Shown here: piece after piece, positions 31,266-42,419 of the stretch
Numbering within the stretch: position 1 is the stretch's first letter
Layout of the letters: each line of letters begins with the position of its first letter
Assembly (NCBI GenBank): GCA_904066235.2
Contig: CAJFCV020000004.1
Location: 3,038,001 to 3,102,000 of the forward strand
DNA: 64,000 nucleotides
Origin: Bursaphelenchus xylophilus
Lineage: Eukaryota > Nematoda > Chromadorea > Rhabditida > Aphelenchoididae
Direction: 5' to 3'
Made by a program: the position numbers and the translations under genes
The notes under the pieces: model-generated
Database searches by the model: none
Told to the model about the DNA's origin: nothing
What the model saw: the letters and a program-made list of their open reading frames with translations, nothing else

Positions 31266-31470
31266 TGACATTTTATACGACGAAAATGTGCAGCATTTTT
31301 GATCGTATAAAATGTCTCCAAAAGTGGTTCGTATCGCAAAATGTCAGTATCATATTGAGAAATTTTCTTGTTAACCTCGTTTTAATAATTTTCTTTTAAA
31401 TTTTTATTCCAGTGACATTTTATACGACGAAAATGTTCAGTAATGTTTCATCGTATAAAATGTCTCCGAA
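31266..31470. repeat. palindromic MITE pair
   Basis: GACATTTTATACGACGAAAA copies start at 31267 and 31414 (spacing 147) and end in ATCGTATAAAATGTCTCC. 'AAAAGTGG' and 'ATCGCAAAATGT' spacers are shared. Confidence 0.88.
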
Positions 31471-31557
31471 AAGTGGATTTTATCGCAAAATGTTTGTAGC
31501 AAATTGACAAATTCTTTTGCCAACCTCCTTCTAACAATTTCCTTTTAAAACACGTTT

Positions 31558-32955
31558 TTTCTAAGCTTGGAGAGCCCTGGCTACACGAAAAATCAAACTG
31601 CTTCATTTTTCTTTAAACTTGGAAAACTGTAGCTACATACCATTCGAAGAAACTTTCCCGTTAACTTTTTTTCGAAATCTTACTGTACTTTGGGTTACGG
31701 TAACATGACTCATTTTGTCATAACTCGGGAACCAGATGTCGTAGCGAGACGGGGTCTTTACCAGTGTGTTCAGCGTGCCGAAAGATGGCTTTTTGTTAGC
31801 TACACCAAGTTTCTAGGACCCCGGGAAGTGGCAAAAAAATTTGAATATTTATGCAAAAATTCAAAAATATGCAAATTTCTCGAAAATTTAACCAAAATTA
31901 TGCTCATTTTTATTTCATATTTTGAAAGTAGAGGTCATAGCGGTTTCAAAGGTGTAAAAAACTTGAACGTGCGAACCGAGCTGTCTGAGAACGGGCTGTT
32001 TGAAGTTGGGGCACCCAGTCATGAATGAGCAAAAAATCGGGGTAAACTGTATAAAATCATTGTTAAACGGCAAGAATGGAAAGTAAATTTTGTTATTACA
32101 TTGTATCGGTCACAATAGAAGATTTTCCACATAATTTTCATAAATTTGCATATTTTGGAATTTCTTGCATTTACGGGTGCATCAGCCGCCAGATAGGCGT
32201 GGACATGGCAAAAATCGATTTTGAGTTTTTTACATTAAGATGACTGTTGGAAGGTACTAAGCAAAAGCGAACAATATTTTTTCCCAAATCCTTCATTAAG
32301 GTATATTTTTACAACATTTTGACAATAAATGCAAGTAATTCCAAAATATGCAAATTTATGAAAATTATGTGGGAAATCCTCTATTGTGACCGATACGATG
32401 TAATAACAAAATTTACTTTCCATTCTTGCCATTTAACAACGATTTTATGCGGTTTACTCCGATTTTTTGCTCATTCGTGACTGGGTGCCCCAACTTCAAA
32501 CAGCCCGTTCTCAGACAGCTCGGTTCGCACGTTCAAGTTTTTTACACCGTTGAAACCGCTATGACCTCTACTTTCAAAATATGAAATAAAAATGAGCATA
32601 ATTTTGGTTAAATTTTCGAGAAATTTGCATATTTTTGAATTTTTGCATAAATATTCAAATTTTTTTGCCACTTCCCGGGGTCCTAGAAACTTGGTGTAGC
32701 TAACAAAAAGCCATCCTTCGGCACGCTGAACACACTGGTAAAGACCCCGTCTCGCTACGACATCTGGTTCCCGACTTATGACAAAATGAGTCATGTTACC
32801 GTAACCCAAAGTACAGTAAGATTTCGAAAAAAAGTTAACGGGAAAGTTTCTTAGAATGGTACGTAGCTACAGTTTTCCAAGTTTAAAGAAAATTGGAGCA
32901 GTTTTATTTTTCGTGTAGCCAGGGTTGTTGACCTGCGCTCGACTTTTAGAAAAAT
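31558..32955. mobile_element. 1.4-kb foldback element with ~600-bp arms
   Basis: Sequence from CTACACGAAAAATCAAACTG and 'GTTACGGTAACATGACTCAT' through 'AATTTTCATAAATTTGCATA' to about 32165 is inverted from about 32330 to 32905. The ~160-bp centre is unrelated. A 112-codon open frame is kept in both arms (31690-32028 plus; 32471-32809 minus) with about four residue differences. The frame matches nothing and is probably not a gene. Palindromic MITEs stand on both sides (31414 and 32981). Confidence 0.82.
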
Positions 32956-32980
32956 CGTGTTTTAAATTTTTATTCCAGCG

Positions 32981-33033
32981 ACATTTTATACGACAAATTA
33001 TGTTCAGTAATGTCTGATAGTATAAAATGTCAT
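32981..33033. repeat. palindromic MITE
   Basis: GACATTTTATACGACAAATT to GATAGTATAAAATGTC. The flank TTTTTATTCCAG is shared with the copy at 31414. A lone left arm (GACATTTTATACGACAAAA) follows at 33516. Confidence 0.8.
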
Positions 33034-33039
33034 CAGATC

Positions 33040-34200
33040 AAGGATTCCACTTCTCATCGTTCCAAAACGACGCTTGGTGATTTATCTGGTCGTCTCCCTT
33101 CTCTCTCTCATTCTCAAGGTGAATATATCCCGGGATGCCGTCTTTTCCGATTCTTTTGTTTGATCACTGGATATATAACTCACAAAATTGGGGTCGAGAA
33201 ACGAGCAAAAAAACAAAACAAAGAACCATTTGGTTCTCTTATTTTGCATGAAAAGAGATTCTCATTTTGAGTCATTCGATCGAATAAATTTGCGTTTTTA
33301 TGTTGGTTTAGAGAGAAAGGGGGACATGGATAAGCAGAGGGGATATTTTTGATTTCGGGGGGAAATGGGTGTTTATTGATGACTTTATTTGGTAAATATA
33401 CGATGAAAAAATGGCCCCATTTTAACAATAAAACCGATATTGTGAATGTAAAATACGGCGGAAAATCTTGTAAGATTTTCATGTATGCTTTCCAAAAATG
33501 CTTATAATCGTTTTGGCGACATTTTATACGACAAAAAAATATTTTTTTTTTTTCGATTTTTTTAGGATAAAAATTTAATCGAACTTTTGAGTTTTTAGAA
33601 TTTTTTTTGGCATTTTATTGGATTATTCTTATTTTTAGCGACATTTCATAAAATAGAAAAAAAATTTTACGAATTTTAACGCCAAAAATATTATAAAACT
33701 CTAAAATTCCCCTGTTCCGAACGCGTCGCCATTATTTTCCTTTGTCTTACCCATAATTATCCGATAATTGAAACGGCAATCTGTCTTTTTCCATATTTGT
33801 TGCGCCATCTCCGTTCTATTATATTTTTCCGTCATACAATATAATTGCATATTGTCTTTGTAACCAAATTAGCAATTGCATTTGGGGGAAATTCCAGCGG
33901 AATAATTAGAAATTCGCTGCTAATTAGTACAGTCTTCTTACGTTTCCAATTGTTGTTTTTTTATAAAACGTAGTTTGTTTGCATTATGAGTCAGAGTTTT
34001 TGGAATTCTCTGCAAAAAAACTCAGAATTTGATCTGTGTTTTTGAGGATTTTAAAAAAAATTTTTTTTGTGGGGTCGAGGTAATCCGATGAACTTTCGAT
34101 TTTTTTGGATTTTTAGGATTTTTTGGGAAATTTCGTGCACTAAAACGTCTTAAAAAATCTGGAAAAATGTTATTATATTATATTTCTTGGATTTTTTTCG
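33040..34200. other. no recognised gene
   Basis: ORFs at 33010-33270 and 33180-33482 overlap on opposite strands and match nothing. 33520-34200 is low-complexity poly-A/T. Confidence 0.25.
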
Positions 34201-34205
34201 ATTTA

Positions 34206-34886
34206 CAGGGTGTACCAATTTGGTGGCCCGATTTGAATTGGCTATAACTTCTTTAATTTTGGGCCAAATTTTAAAATTCTTTTTTTTCCCTGAATGCTCA
34301 GACGTCCCCATTTTGTTTAATACCAAATATAACATACCTTTTAAGTAAACTACAGTAAACAGTAACAAACAACGGAAAACTAATACTTTCTTTCACTTTT
34401 TTGGTTATTAAAATTATCGGCTCTAAAAATGGAATGTTATGTTGCAACATGTAAGACCAAAAAAACTTATACTGCGAAATTTAGATTGAATTTCATTTTT
34501 GTTGAGGGCCAACCCTTTTCCCCAACTTTGCGGATTTTCAAAATTTTCGTATCTGTGCCCTCCGGGTTTCACTCCTTATTGATAGGAGCGGATTTGCTTT
34601 GGGTTTTTTGATTCCAAACTATTCTACACAAAATTTTAAACCTTATGAACCTAGGTTTGCCACAACTATCTATACCGTTCAAAAGATACGACTGATTTTC
34701 TGCATTTTTTGAGATCTTTTGTTCTTCACGACGAAGGTGGTGAGATTTCCGTACTCCTGCCACATATTTGGTATTAAACACAATGGGGATGTCTGAGGAT
34801 TCAGGAAAAAAAGAATTTTAAAATTTGGCCCAAATTTAAAGAAGTTATAGCCAATTCAAATCGGACCACCAAATTTGTACACCCTG
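34206..34886. mobile_element. TA-flanked TIR element, CAGGGTGTACCAATTTGGTG ends
   Basis: Left end at 34206 and inverse right end to 34886, TA on both sides. ~120-bp arms include 'GATTTGAATTGGCTATAACT', 'GGGCCAAATTTTAAAATTC' and 'CCCTGAATGCTCAGACGTCC'. Related to 40676-40916 and to the fragment at 24232. Centre (34330-34760) has only short ORFs. Confidence 0.85.
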
Positions 34887-34889
34887 TAT

Positions 34890-35550
34890 TTTTTTTTATT
34901 TTATTTTTTGAGAAACGTTTTTTTGTTTTAAAAAAATTTTTTTGTCAAGATAAAAAAATTAACTATTAAAAAACGTGGAAAAAATGTCAAAAATATTTTA
35001 GGCTATTTTTTGTTCATTTTCAACGCAAAAAAATTATTTTTTTTTCAATTTATCTTTTTTTATCAAATTCATTTTTTTCTTCGACTTCACACCAATCCAT
35101 GACTGAACAAACATTTCCTTTCCATTACTCATTTTTTAAAATTAACCTTGTACATTCATCAAATTTATTTTTTTTTGTCACAAATTTAATTTAAATCCCT
35201 TTGAACTCCGTTCCCCCTAAATTACTGTTTCTTTTGAAAGAAGCGAATGTTTTCCCATGGAGAGAAACTCATTTTTCCGTTCTTCGATCATGAATCAAAC
35301 CATAGCCAATTTAAGGAACGCCTTGTGCATATTTTGGAAAAGACTTTTTCGATTCTAAGGGCTAATCGAGTGAAATTACGTGATTTTAGTGGTGTGCACT
35401 TTTCCAAAACAGTAGAGTCGGGTTTTGTGAGGTGAGAAAATCGATTTTTTTGTGATCAGAACTTGCTGAGAGTTTTTATTTTTGATATTTTTTCAAAAAA
35501 AAAAAAAAATGAAAAATTTATCCTTCCCTAAATGTAAATTGGCTCAAATT
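34890..35550. other. no recognised gene
   Basis: Low-complexity A/T tracts followed by AT-rich sequence; a 62-aa ORF at 35247-35435 is unsupported. Confidence 0.25.
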
Positions 35551-35552
35551 TA

Positions 35553-35975
35553 CAGGGGAAGTACTCCAAGTGCGACGCTCAGATTTGGATGAAACTTGGC
35601 ACAAATTTAGAATAATTTTTTCTAAGATATATGCGAGAATCCTAGCTCGCGCTTTGCAGAAACAACCGAGATTTTTAGGCCGAAAAGTCGGCGAAAATTT
35701 AGGACTTTTTGTCGAATTTCGGCTCGAAAAGTTTCATGCCTATTTCAACCGTAAAGGATAATGTTTCTACAAAAAATCAAAATTTTCCACACGAAACTGC
35801 CAAAGTTATAGCCAAAAAGCGCTTTTCTCTCTGACCGCTCTCCACGTTTAGCGTGCTCTCTCGGCGGCAAAAATCATTCGATATCTCGGCGGCGCCCGCA
35901 AAGCGCGAGCTAAAACTTTCAGGAATTGAGACTTAGTTCATACCCGACGTGTGTGGAAAATTTAAAGAAAATCTG
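35553..35975. mobile_element. CAGGGGAAG MITE, copy D (right end lost)
   Basis: Starts CAGGGGAAGTACTCCAAGTG after TA; interior as copy A; stops at GAAAATCTGAG, so the last ~30 bp of the right TIR are missing. Confidence 0.9.
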
Positions 35976-35979
35976 AGAA

Positions 35980-36680
35980 AACATTTTTTTGGCAAAAAAA
36001 ATGTTTTGTTTGCCAAAAAATTGATGTGAATTAACAAACATACATCATCATTTTGAATCACTTTTTTCTTGAAAATTCCCTACCAAAATCATTAAAGATT
36101 TGTTCAACATTAACTCTATGATGTCATTTCTCCTATATTTTTTGAAGCGATTCATAAATGCAAAATTTGTTTTTCGATTTTGCAAAAATATTTTTTTTTG
36201 GCTTCCCTAGCCATCAAACCCAATTAATTTCAACCTTTTTTTGCAAATTTTCTTCCTCTAAAATTTTCATAATTTTGCCAAATTTTGCTCCAAAATTCCA
36301 AGTGCATCTTCAACATCTCAACCGTCCCTTTACTGCTCAATAAACCCCCGTAAAATCCGAAAACTTATTTTTCTCCCCAAATGCTTCCCATTTCCAAATA
36401 TTTCCATAAGCATTCGCTCGTTAACGAGCCCTTCAGCCCCACCAGATTTTATGCAAATTCCATGCGCGACCAGAATTTGTCTTGAAATGCGTTTGGAACC
36501 CCGCTCTTCGGCGCCTTTGTTATTTTTTTTTTGAAACAAAAATTTGGTATGGGCTGATATTTGGGATCCGAAAAAAGGGGCTTTGTCTCGAGGTAAAGAG
36601 ATTTCCCGTATGTTTCAGCGTTTTACATGGTTAGTGGGCGAGTCGGGTTTGTGAGTTTGGGGATTGGGAATGAAGGCGGT
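35980..36680. other. no recognised gene
   Basis: AT-rich; small ORFs at 36158-36343 (plus) and 36330-36539 (minus) have no recognisable relatives. Confidence 0.25.
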
Positions 36681-36689
36681 TTTCAGTAC

Positions 36690-36850
36690 GTGCACGGAAC
36701 GTGACGGCTTTCAGGGACAAAGAAAGGGACGCCGTTGGGGGTGCAGATTCGGTAGGTCAAGTTTTGATCCGAGAGGTTGAAAAGCTCGACTGAGGAGCTT
36801 ACTGTTATAGACTCAAGAGAAAAAAAAGATGCCAATGTCGGATTAGGAGA
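36690..36850 (-). pseudogene. possible MSP-domain-like fragment
   Basis: A 64-codon minus-strand frame contains SSSVELFNLSDQNLTYRICT followed by PNGVPFFVPES. The pattern 'L-x-N-x-S-x4-(T/F)-(F/Y)-(K/R)-I...P-x-x-(F/Y)-x-V-x-P' recalls the core of major-sperm-protein/VAP domains. The frame ends soon after and a donor-like GTACTG is present at ~36690. No neighbouring exon with the rest of an MSP domain was found; the CAGGGGAAG MITE copy E starts 10 bp upstream. Family assignment is uncertain. Confidence 0.25.
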
Positions 36851-36860
36851 GAAAAGCTCA

Positions 36861-37309
36861 CAGGGGAAGTACTCCAAGTGCGACGCTCAGATTTTCTTTA
36901 AATTTTGCACACATGTCGGGTATGGACAAAATATCAATTTCTGAAAGTTTTAGCTCGCGCTTTGCGGGCCCCGCTGAGATATTGAACGATTCTTGTCGCC
37001 GAGAGAGCACGCTAAACGTGGAGAGCGGTCAGAGAGCAGAGCGCTTTTTGGCCATAACTTTGGCAGTTTCGTGCGGAAAAATTTGTTTTTTTGTAGAAAC
37101 ATTATCCTTTACGGTAGAAATAGACATGAAACTTTTCGTGCCGAAATTCGGCAAAAAGTCCTAAATTTTGGCCGACTTTTGATCTAAAAATCTCGGTTGT
37201 TTCTGCAAAGCGCGAGTTACAATTCTCGCATATATCTTAGAAAAAATTATTCTAAATTTGTGCTAAGGTTCATAAAAATCTGAGCGTCGCACTTGGAGTA
37301 CTTCCCCTG
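36861..37309. mobile_element. CAGGGGAAG MITE, copy E (reverse orientation)
   Basis: Complete ends CAGGGGAAGTACTCCAAGTG and ACTTGGAGTACTTCCCCTG. Flanks are CA/TC here, so no clear TA. Confidence 0.92.
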
Positions 37310-37378
37310 TCAGAATTATATCGTATTTTTGAGTTTCATAATATTATAGTTTTCTGCAAAAACATTTTTTGTAAGCTA

Positions 37379-37842
37379 TCAAAAAAGAGCATTCGATATT
37401 TCAAGAGCCCCTTCTAACGGCAAGCCAATTTCATCTGGAATTGATGTACATCCTAGGCATAACGTGTCTGTAAATTGTAGGAAAATCTGAGTGTTTCTCG
37501 CACACTCAAATTGGTCGATTAAAAAAACGCTCGTTCCCATACTCTCCATTCCACAAATACGGTTGAATATTGTAGATGTCGCTGAAAAACATGACTTATC
37601 AGTTTGTCGGAAAAATAATGAGCATAATGCCGCTGCGCGAATCGCGTCGCTGATGCAAAAAGAAATTTGATTTTTCCGCGAAGACAATTCGTTTTCTCGG
37701 CGGCGATGTGAGTTCTACTTACTATTTTCCCGACAGAATAGAGTAAGAAGGCGCACAGGAGTCGGCGCGGGATTCCTGGCGGACCGGGGGTAGCGGTCGA
37801 CAATTTAGCATAGCATTTGCAGGAATTGGCATGGCACATCAA
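37379..37842 (-). other. two overlapping minus-strand ORFs, gene status unclear
   Basis: Frames of 107 and 102 codons overlap; one begins CHANSCKCYAKLSTATPGPP (37842 downward), the other reads SMGTSVFLIDQFECARNTQI. Base composition here is more gene-like than around it, but I recognise no domain and no splice structure joins them. Could be a decayed gene. Confidence 0.25.
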
Positions 37843-37849
37843 CTGAGAT

Positions 37850-39200
37850 AAGCAAAAATGGTCCGATGAATGGCTTGGGAATTCGCCAAAAAAGAAATGA
37901 AAAATCTTTTTGTCGCGGAAGAAATGGGGAGTTTTTTGGGCGAGAGAGTGCGTTTTTGCGCGTCTTTTCTCTGTCTTCTCTGTGAAATCAAGACGAAATG
38001 TAAAAAACGCATAGCGAAAAGTCCATTCCGGTCACCAGATCCTCAGTTTGACCTGCACCGGGCTGCAATTGATAATCTATAAAAATTTTGACAAAATCTG
38101 ACACTTTTAGTCAAAGTAAATCACTTTTTACTTAAAAATAAAGGTTATTTCATTGTATTCTTGAATTTTGACCCATATTGTTCATCCCAGCCGGGATTTT
38201 TAACGCTACACTTTGTCTTTCCCATACTTTTTTTTTGAGAGTTCAATACTCAAACCTTGCCGTTTTTTTCGAACTACTCTCCAGTTTCCAGTACTTTCCA
38301 CTCTACTACTTTCCTGTCTCTGTAAACAAAGGCCCTTCTTGGTAACCCAACCGGACTATTTGCCCTATCAGTTTCGGAACGGTTCGAAAAAAAGAGAGAA
38401 TGCGGAAAATGCAGAAAAATGCTTTAATTTTTTTGTGGCAACGTCAGAGTTGAAATGAGTAAAAATGCGAGTTTATATGGGTGTTCTCACGGGTCGGTGT
38501 AGGATGATGTTTGATGGGAAATGGAGTGGGAAGGGGTGAAAAAACATGTAAATCGAGTTGAAACGGGACATGATGCGAAATTGGGATTTTTTGGGGTTTT
38601 AAGATTTTTGAGATTTTTTGATTTTTTTTATTTTGAAATTTTTTGAAATCAAAAAAAAAAAATTTTTTTTTCAAATTGCAAGTTGGTAACTAAAAATATT
38701 TTTTTTCTGAAAATAAGCCCCTTTTTTCCCCAACCTTTTTAATTTTTACTACCAAACAAAACAAGGGGCCACAAGGTGTCCGAATCAATGTTTTGAGAAT
38801 ATTATCCGGTCTCACCTTTCTTTGGCCACATCAAAGAGGCGGACACGAAAGGGGAGAGGGGGTTACACAAAGGCGCATTTGCATAAAATCGCCATTTTTT
38901 CCGGGGAAGACGTGTGGTCCAGCGAAAAATGATATAGCGGAATTTGTGGGCTAAAAAAATAGATTTTTTATTTCTTATCTTACAAAATTTAGAAAAAAAT
39001 GTCCAATTGCAAGCAAGTTAAATCTCAATTAATTCTGCAAAGCGCCAGCTAAAATACGGCCATAAAAATTTCAGTGCCAAAAGTAGCAGACTGGGTTTAT
39101 AGCTTTTTTTTGCTGAAAGCGTTTTATCAAAAAAAAATTTGCAGATCGTATTCCAAAATTCTCCCCCAAAAAATCCAATCCAATTTTCGCCCTGAAATTT
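37850..39200. other. no recognised gene
   Basis: A 70-aa ORF (37870-38082) is unsupported. 38570-38760 is A/T homopolymer-rich. Nothing else seen. Confidence 0.25.
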
Positions 39201-39230
39201 GAATATTTTTGTGGTCAAAGGAAGTCGTTT

Positions 39231-39411
39231 ATGGTGTCGGATGGCCGGCTGTTTCCACAAGCGCGGACGTCGTTAAAAGTGGCGGATACGGTGAAGGTGT
39301 GGTCCGAAAACGGAATATGCAAATTCGAGGCGTCTGAAATAGCCTCAGCGCAAAAAAGGCTCGTTTTTATGTGGGAAGATGGCTGTAAAAGAATGGAAAA
39401 CGGAAGGGCAA
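39231..39411 (+). CDS. possible first exon of unknown gene
   Basis: ATG at 39231 opens MVSDGRLFPQARTSLKVADT and continues KVWSENGICKFEASEIASAQ to a donor-like AAG/GTGAGC at 39411. The composition is more protein-like than the surrounding DNA. No following exon was found and no homologue is known to me; the opposite strand is also open. Weak call. Confidence 0.2.
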
Positions 39412-39802
39412 GGTGAGCCCGTTTTTCTTCGCAAGGGCTGAAAGAATGGCCGTCCGTGTGTTGCGTTAGTGGAGCTGTGGTCATTTTCGGGGATGGTAAA
39501 GTTTTTTTGGTATTTTTAAGATCTCAAGAATTGGTGGGGGCAGTTTTTAAGATTTTTTTAAAATACGAGTAATCTAGATTTTGATTCTGTTTTAAAATCG
39601 TCTACAATGATTGCCGTGGACGGTAATTTGGCTAAAAAAATGATTTTATATGATGGAGGTAGTGCTATCTACCCACGTTGTAAAATACGATGCATTCATT
39701 AAATGTTTTTTTTCGTTTGCGATACTTTTACTATAGAAAAAGACGATTGGGGAACCGAAAAGGCCTTTTAAAATACGGCACTGAAAAATGGAAAAGTTAT
39801 AA

Positions 39803-39955
39803 AAGTTGCTACTTTACAGTACTACTCCAGGAAAAAAGTAAAGATCTAAAAAATGAATGTCATTTTCAAAATCAGCACTCCCGATTATCCTAATTTCAAT
39901 ACTCGAAGAAAAATAATAATTTTCGATTTCCCCAATCGTCTTTTTCCCAACTCCG
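39803..39955. repeat. dispersed copy of the innexin intron 1 inverted-repeat arm
   Basis: TACTTTACAGTACTACT, 'AAAAAATGAATGTCATTTTC' and 'GATTATCCTAATTTC' match 11915-12050 in the innexin intron. An 82-aa ORF over it is not taken as a gene. Confidence 0.7.
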
Positions 39956-39959
39956 AATA

Positions 39960-40670
39960 TATAATACCTGATTGGAAATGGTTAGAAACCCACATTGAGT
40001 CAGTATTGCAGAGAACTAGGCAAATGAGTCAAAACAAGCCCTCTTACAGACAAATCGAGGTTGGTAACAAGCCTAATTGCAGAGTTTTTGGGATTAGTTA
40101 AATTTTTACTATAGTTGGGAAATTAACTTTCCAAGAAATAAATATTTTTGCAAAATACGGCAAGTCCTCTTCGCATTGCCAAACTTTGATCTTTTCTTCT
40201 CAATCTACTGTAAAAGTCCGCATTCTTTCCTTGCAAGTTTTTATAGTCGCCCCTGGTCTTGCGACCGCGGTAAACAATAGAAATGAGGCCATAAAAAACC
40301 GCTCGGTTTTGCATAGCCGGAAGACGGGGAGCCGGATCTCATTGGGAAATTCTCCGCGGATCCGTGGGGTCCGGATTGGATCCGGCTCGAAGTTTTGATA
40401 ACAACATGGGAAAGGGCAACGTGGAAAATATTGGGGATCAGATGGGGAGGAGGTCAAGTGGAAGTACGGGGTTTTTGGACTCGGGAAAACAAGATACGTT
40501 TGGACAAACAATCAACAAAAAATTTTGGGGTATGTAGACGTAAAAGGGCAAGGAAATTTTTAAAATTTTTTGATGACTTTATGACATTTTAATGTCATAA
40601 AAAATTATATTTTTTTCTTGAATTGCTCAAGAATTACTGTAATTTTTCATTTCGAAAATATAAAATTTTA
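39960..40670. other. no recognised gene
   Basis: Several GC-richer segments (40250-40400) with open frames on both strands; none resembles a known protein. Confidence 0.25.
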
Positions 40671-40675
40671 GTTTA

Positions 40676-40916
40676 CAGGGTGGGGCATCTTTGTGGCTCG
40701 ATTTGAATTGGCAATAACTTCTTTAGTTTTTTCCAAATCTTAAAATTCTTTTTTCCCTGAATCCTCAGAAAACCCCATTTTGTTTGATACCAAATATGTT
40801 ATACATAGTAAGTGTCATCTATAGTTATTGGATTTATTCTTGGAGTTCATTTTTTCGGTCGTTTTTCGGTTGTTTTTTTTGGTCTTTCCCGGTTCCCACA
40901 AAGATGCCCCACCCTG
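40676..40916. mobile_element. 241-bp TA-flanked MITE, CAGGGTGGGGCATCTTTGTG ends
   Basis: Both ends intact and flanked by TA. Subterminal 'GATTTGAATTGGCAATAACT' and 'CCCTGAATCCTCAG' show kinship with the 34206-34886 element, although the outermost ~20 bp differ. Confidence 0.87.
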
Positions 40917-40919
40917 TAG

Positions 40920-41965
40920 AGTAAATTCTCTTTGGTCTCTTCATTTTCCACACTCTCTCGTCTTCAAAAAAAACTTTGAATATCACCCCTGTAGATCTCG
41001 AATTTAAATTATCAGAAATACGAAACGAACAATAAGATCGATATTCACAAAGTTCTTAATCTCTCTGCAACGTCACGGTCGTTGTTTTTGATCGTCATTT
41101 CCCTGAGGTTTAACCTTTTCCTGACCTCATTGATCCTCCATTACCTTTTCCTTCCTTCCATTGACCTTTTGATTTATCTTTTTCTGGTTAAACCCACTCT
41201 CCAACAGGGATGTTCCCTTCCCAAAGTTTTATATTTTTTGGTCTTTCCCAACAGAAGAATTGATGAGAATATAAAATTTTTTTGTCTGGGATTATAAATT
41301 AACCTTCCCAAAAGTTTTTTATAAATTCCAATTTTTGCGTTAGCCTTTTTTTCAGCTTTTTCGGCTTTTGTAAAAACATAGAATTGATTGCTATTGCCCA
41401 TCTGCAAGTTACAAAAAAAACTTTCGCATTGACCTCTTAATTACGGTCCAGTAAATTTACGAGAGTCATTAGGTAGTCGGCACGAGGGTTTGTAACAAAT
41501 GGTGATAGGATCTGAAGCAGTAGCTCGGAATTCCTCTTTGACTCTCTACCGTCAAAATTTTTACTTCACTTCAAGTTTTTTGATTACACAAATTTCAAAA
41601 AAGAATTTTTTTTTCGCAAATGGAATTTCAGCTGTTTTTTTGCTTAATGGTAGTTTTAACAAACAGTTCTTTAAAAAGTAATGATGGGCCTTTAAGGTGT
41701 TTAAAATAGTAATTTTCCGACATGTCCGTGGCTTGCACTTATAACTACCGGTTAATTCGAGAAGCCTATTAAAGTAATTTTAGTAAAAGTTGATTTTTTT
41801 CAGGTGCATCAAAGATCAGGGATCAAAAGCTACCCAAACTAGATGTGTGCGAATGGTAAAGTTTTTTGCGATTGAACATGATTTGAAGTCTGCTTTTTTA
41901 TTTGATGATTTTGAAGTTTTGATAATGCTATTTTTGACAAAAAAAACGCTCAAAAATTCTCCGCT
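40920..41965. other. no recognised gene
   Basis: AT-rich; ORFs of 60-77 aa overlap on both strands without support. Confidence 0.25.
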
Positions 41966-41967
41966 TA

Positions 41968-42416
41968 CAGGGGAAGTACTCCAAGTGCGACGCTCAGATT
42001 TGGATGAAACTTGGCACAAATTTAGAGTAATTTTTTGTAAGATCTATGCGAGAATCCTAGCTCGCGCTTTGCAGAAACAACCGAGATTTTTAGATCAAAA
42101 GTCGGCCAAAATTTAGGACTTTTTGCCGAATTTCGGCACGAAAGTTTCATGCCTATTTCTACCGTAGATGGTAATGTTTCCACAAAAAATCAAATTTTTC
42201 CGCACGAAACTGCCAAAGTTATGGCCAAAAAGCGCTTTTCTCTCTGACCGCTCTACACATTTATTGTGCTCTCTTGGCAGCAAGAATCGTTCGATATCTC
42301 GGCGGCGCCCACAAAGCGCGAGCTAAAACTTTCAGGAATTGATATTTGGTCCATACCCGGCGTGTATGCAAAATTTAAAGAAAATCTGAGCGTCGCACTT
42401 GGAGTATTTCCCCCTG
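41968..42416. mobile_element. CAGGGGAAG MITE, copy F
   Basis: Left CAGGGGAAGTACTCCAAGTG after TTA; right ...GGAGTATTTCCCCCTG then TTA. Interior as copy A. Confidence 0.92.
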
Positions 42417-42419
42417 TTA

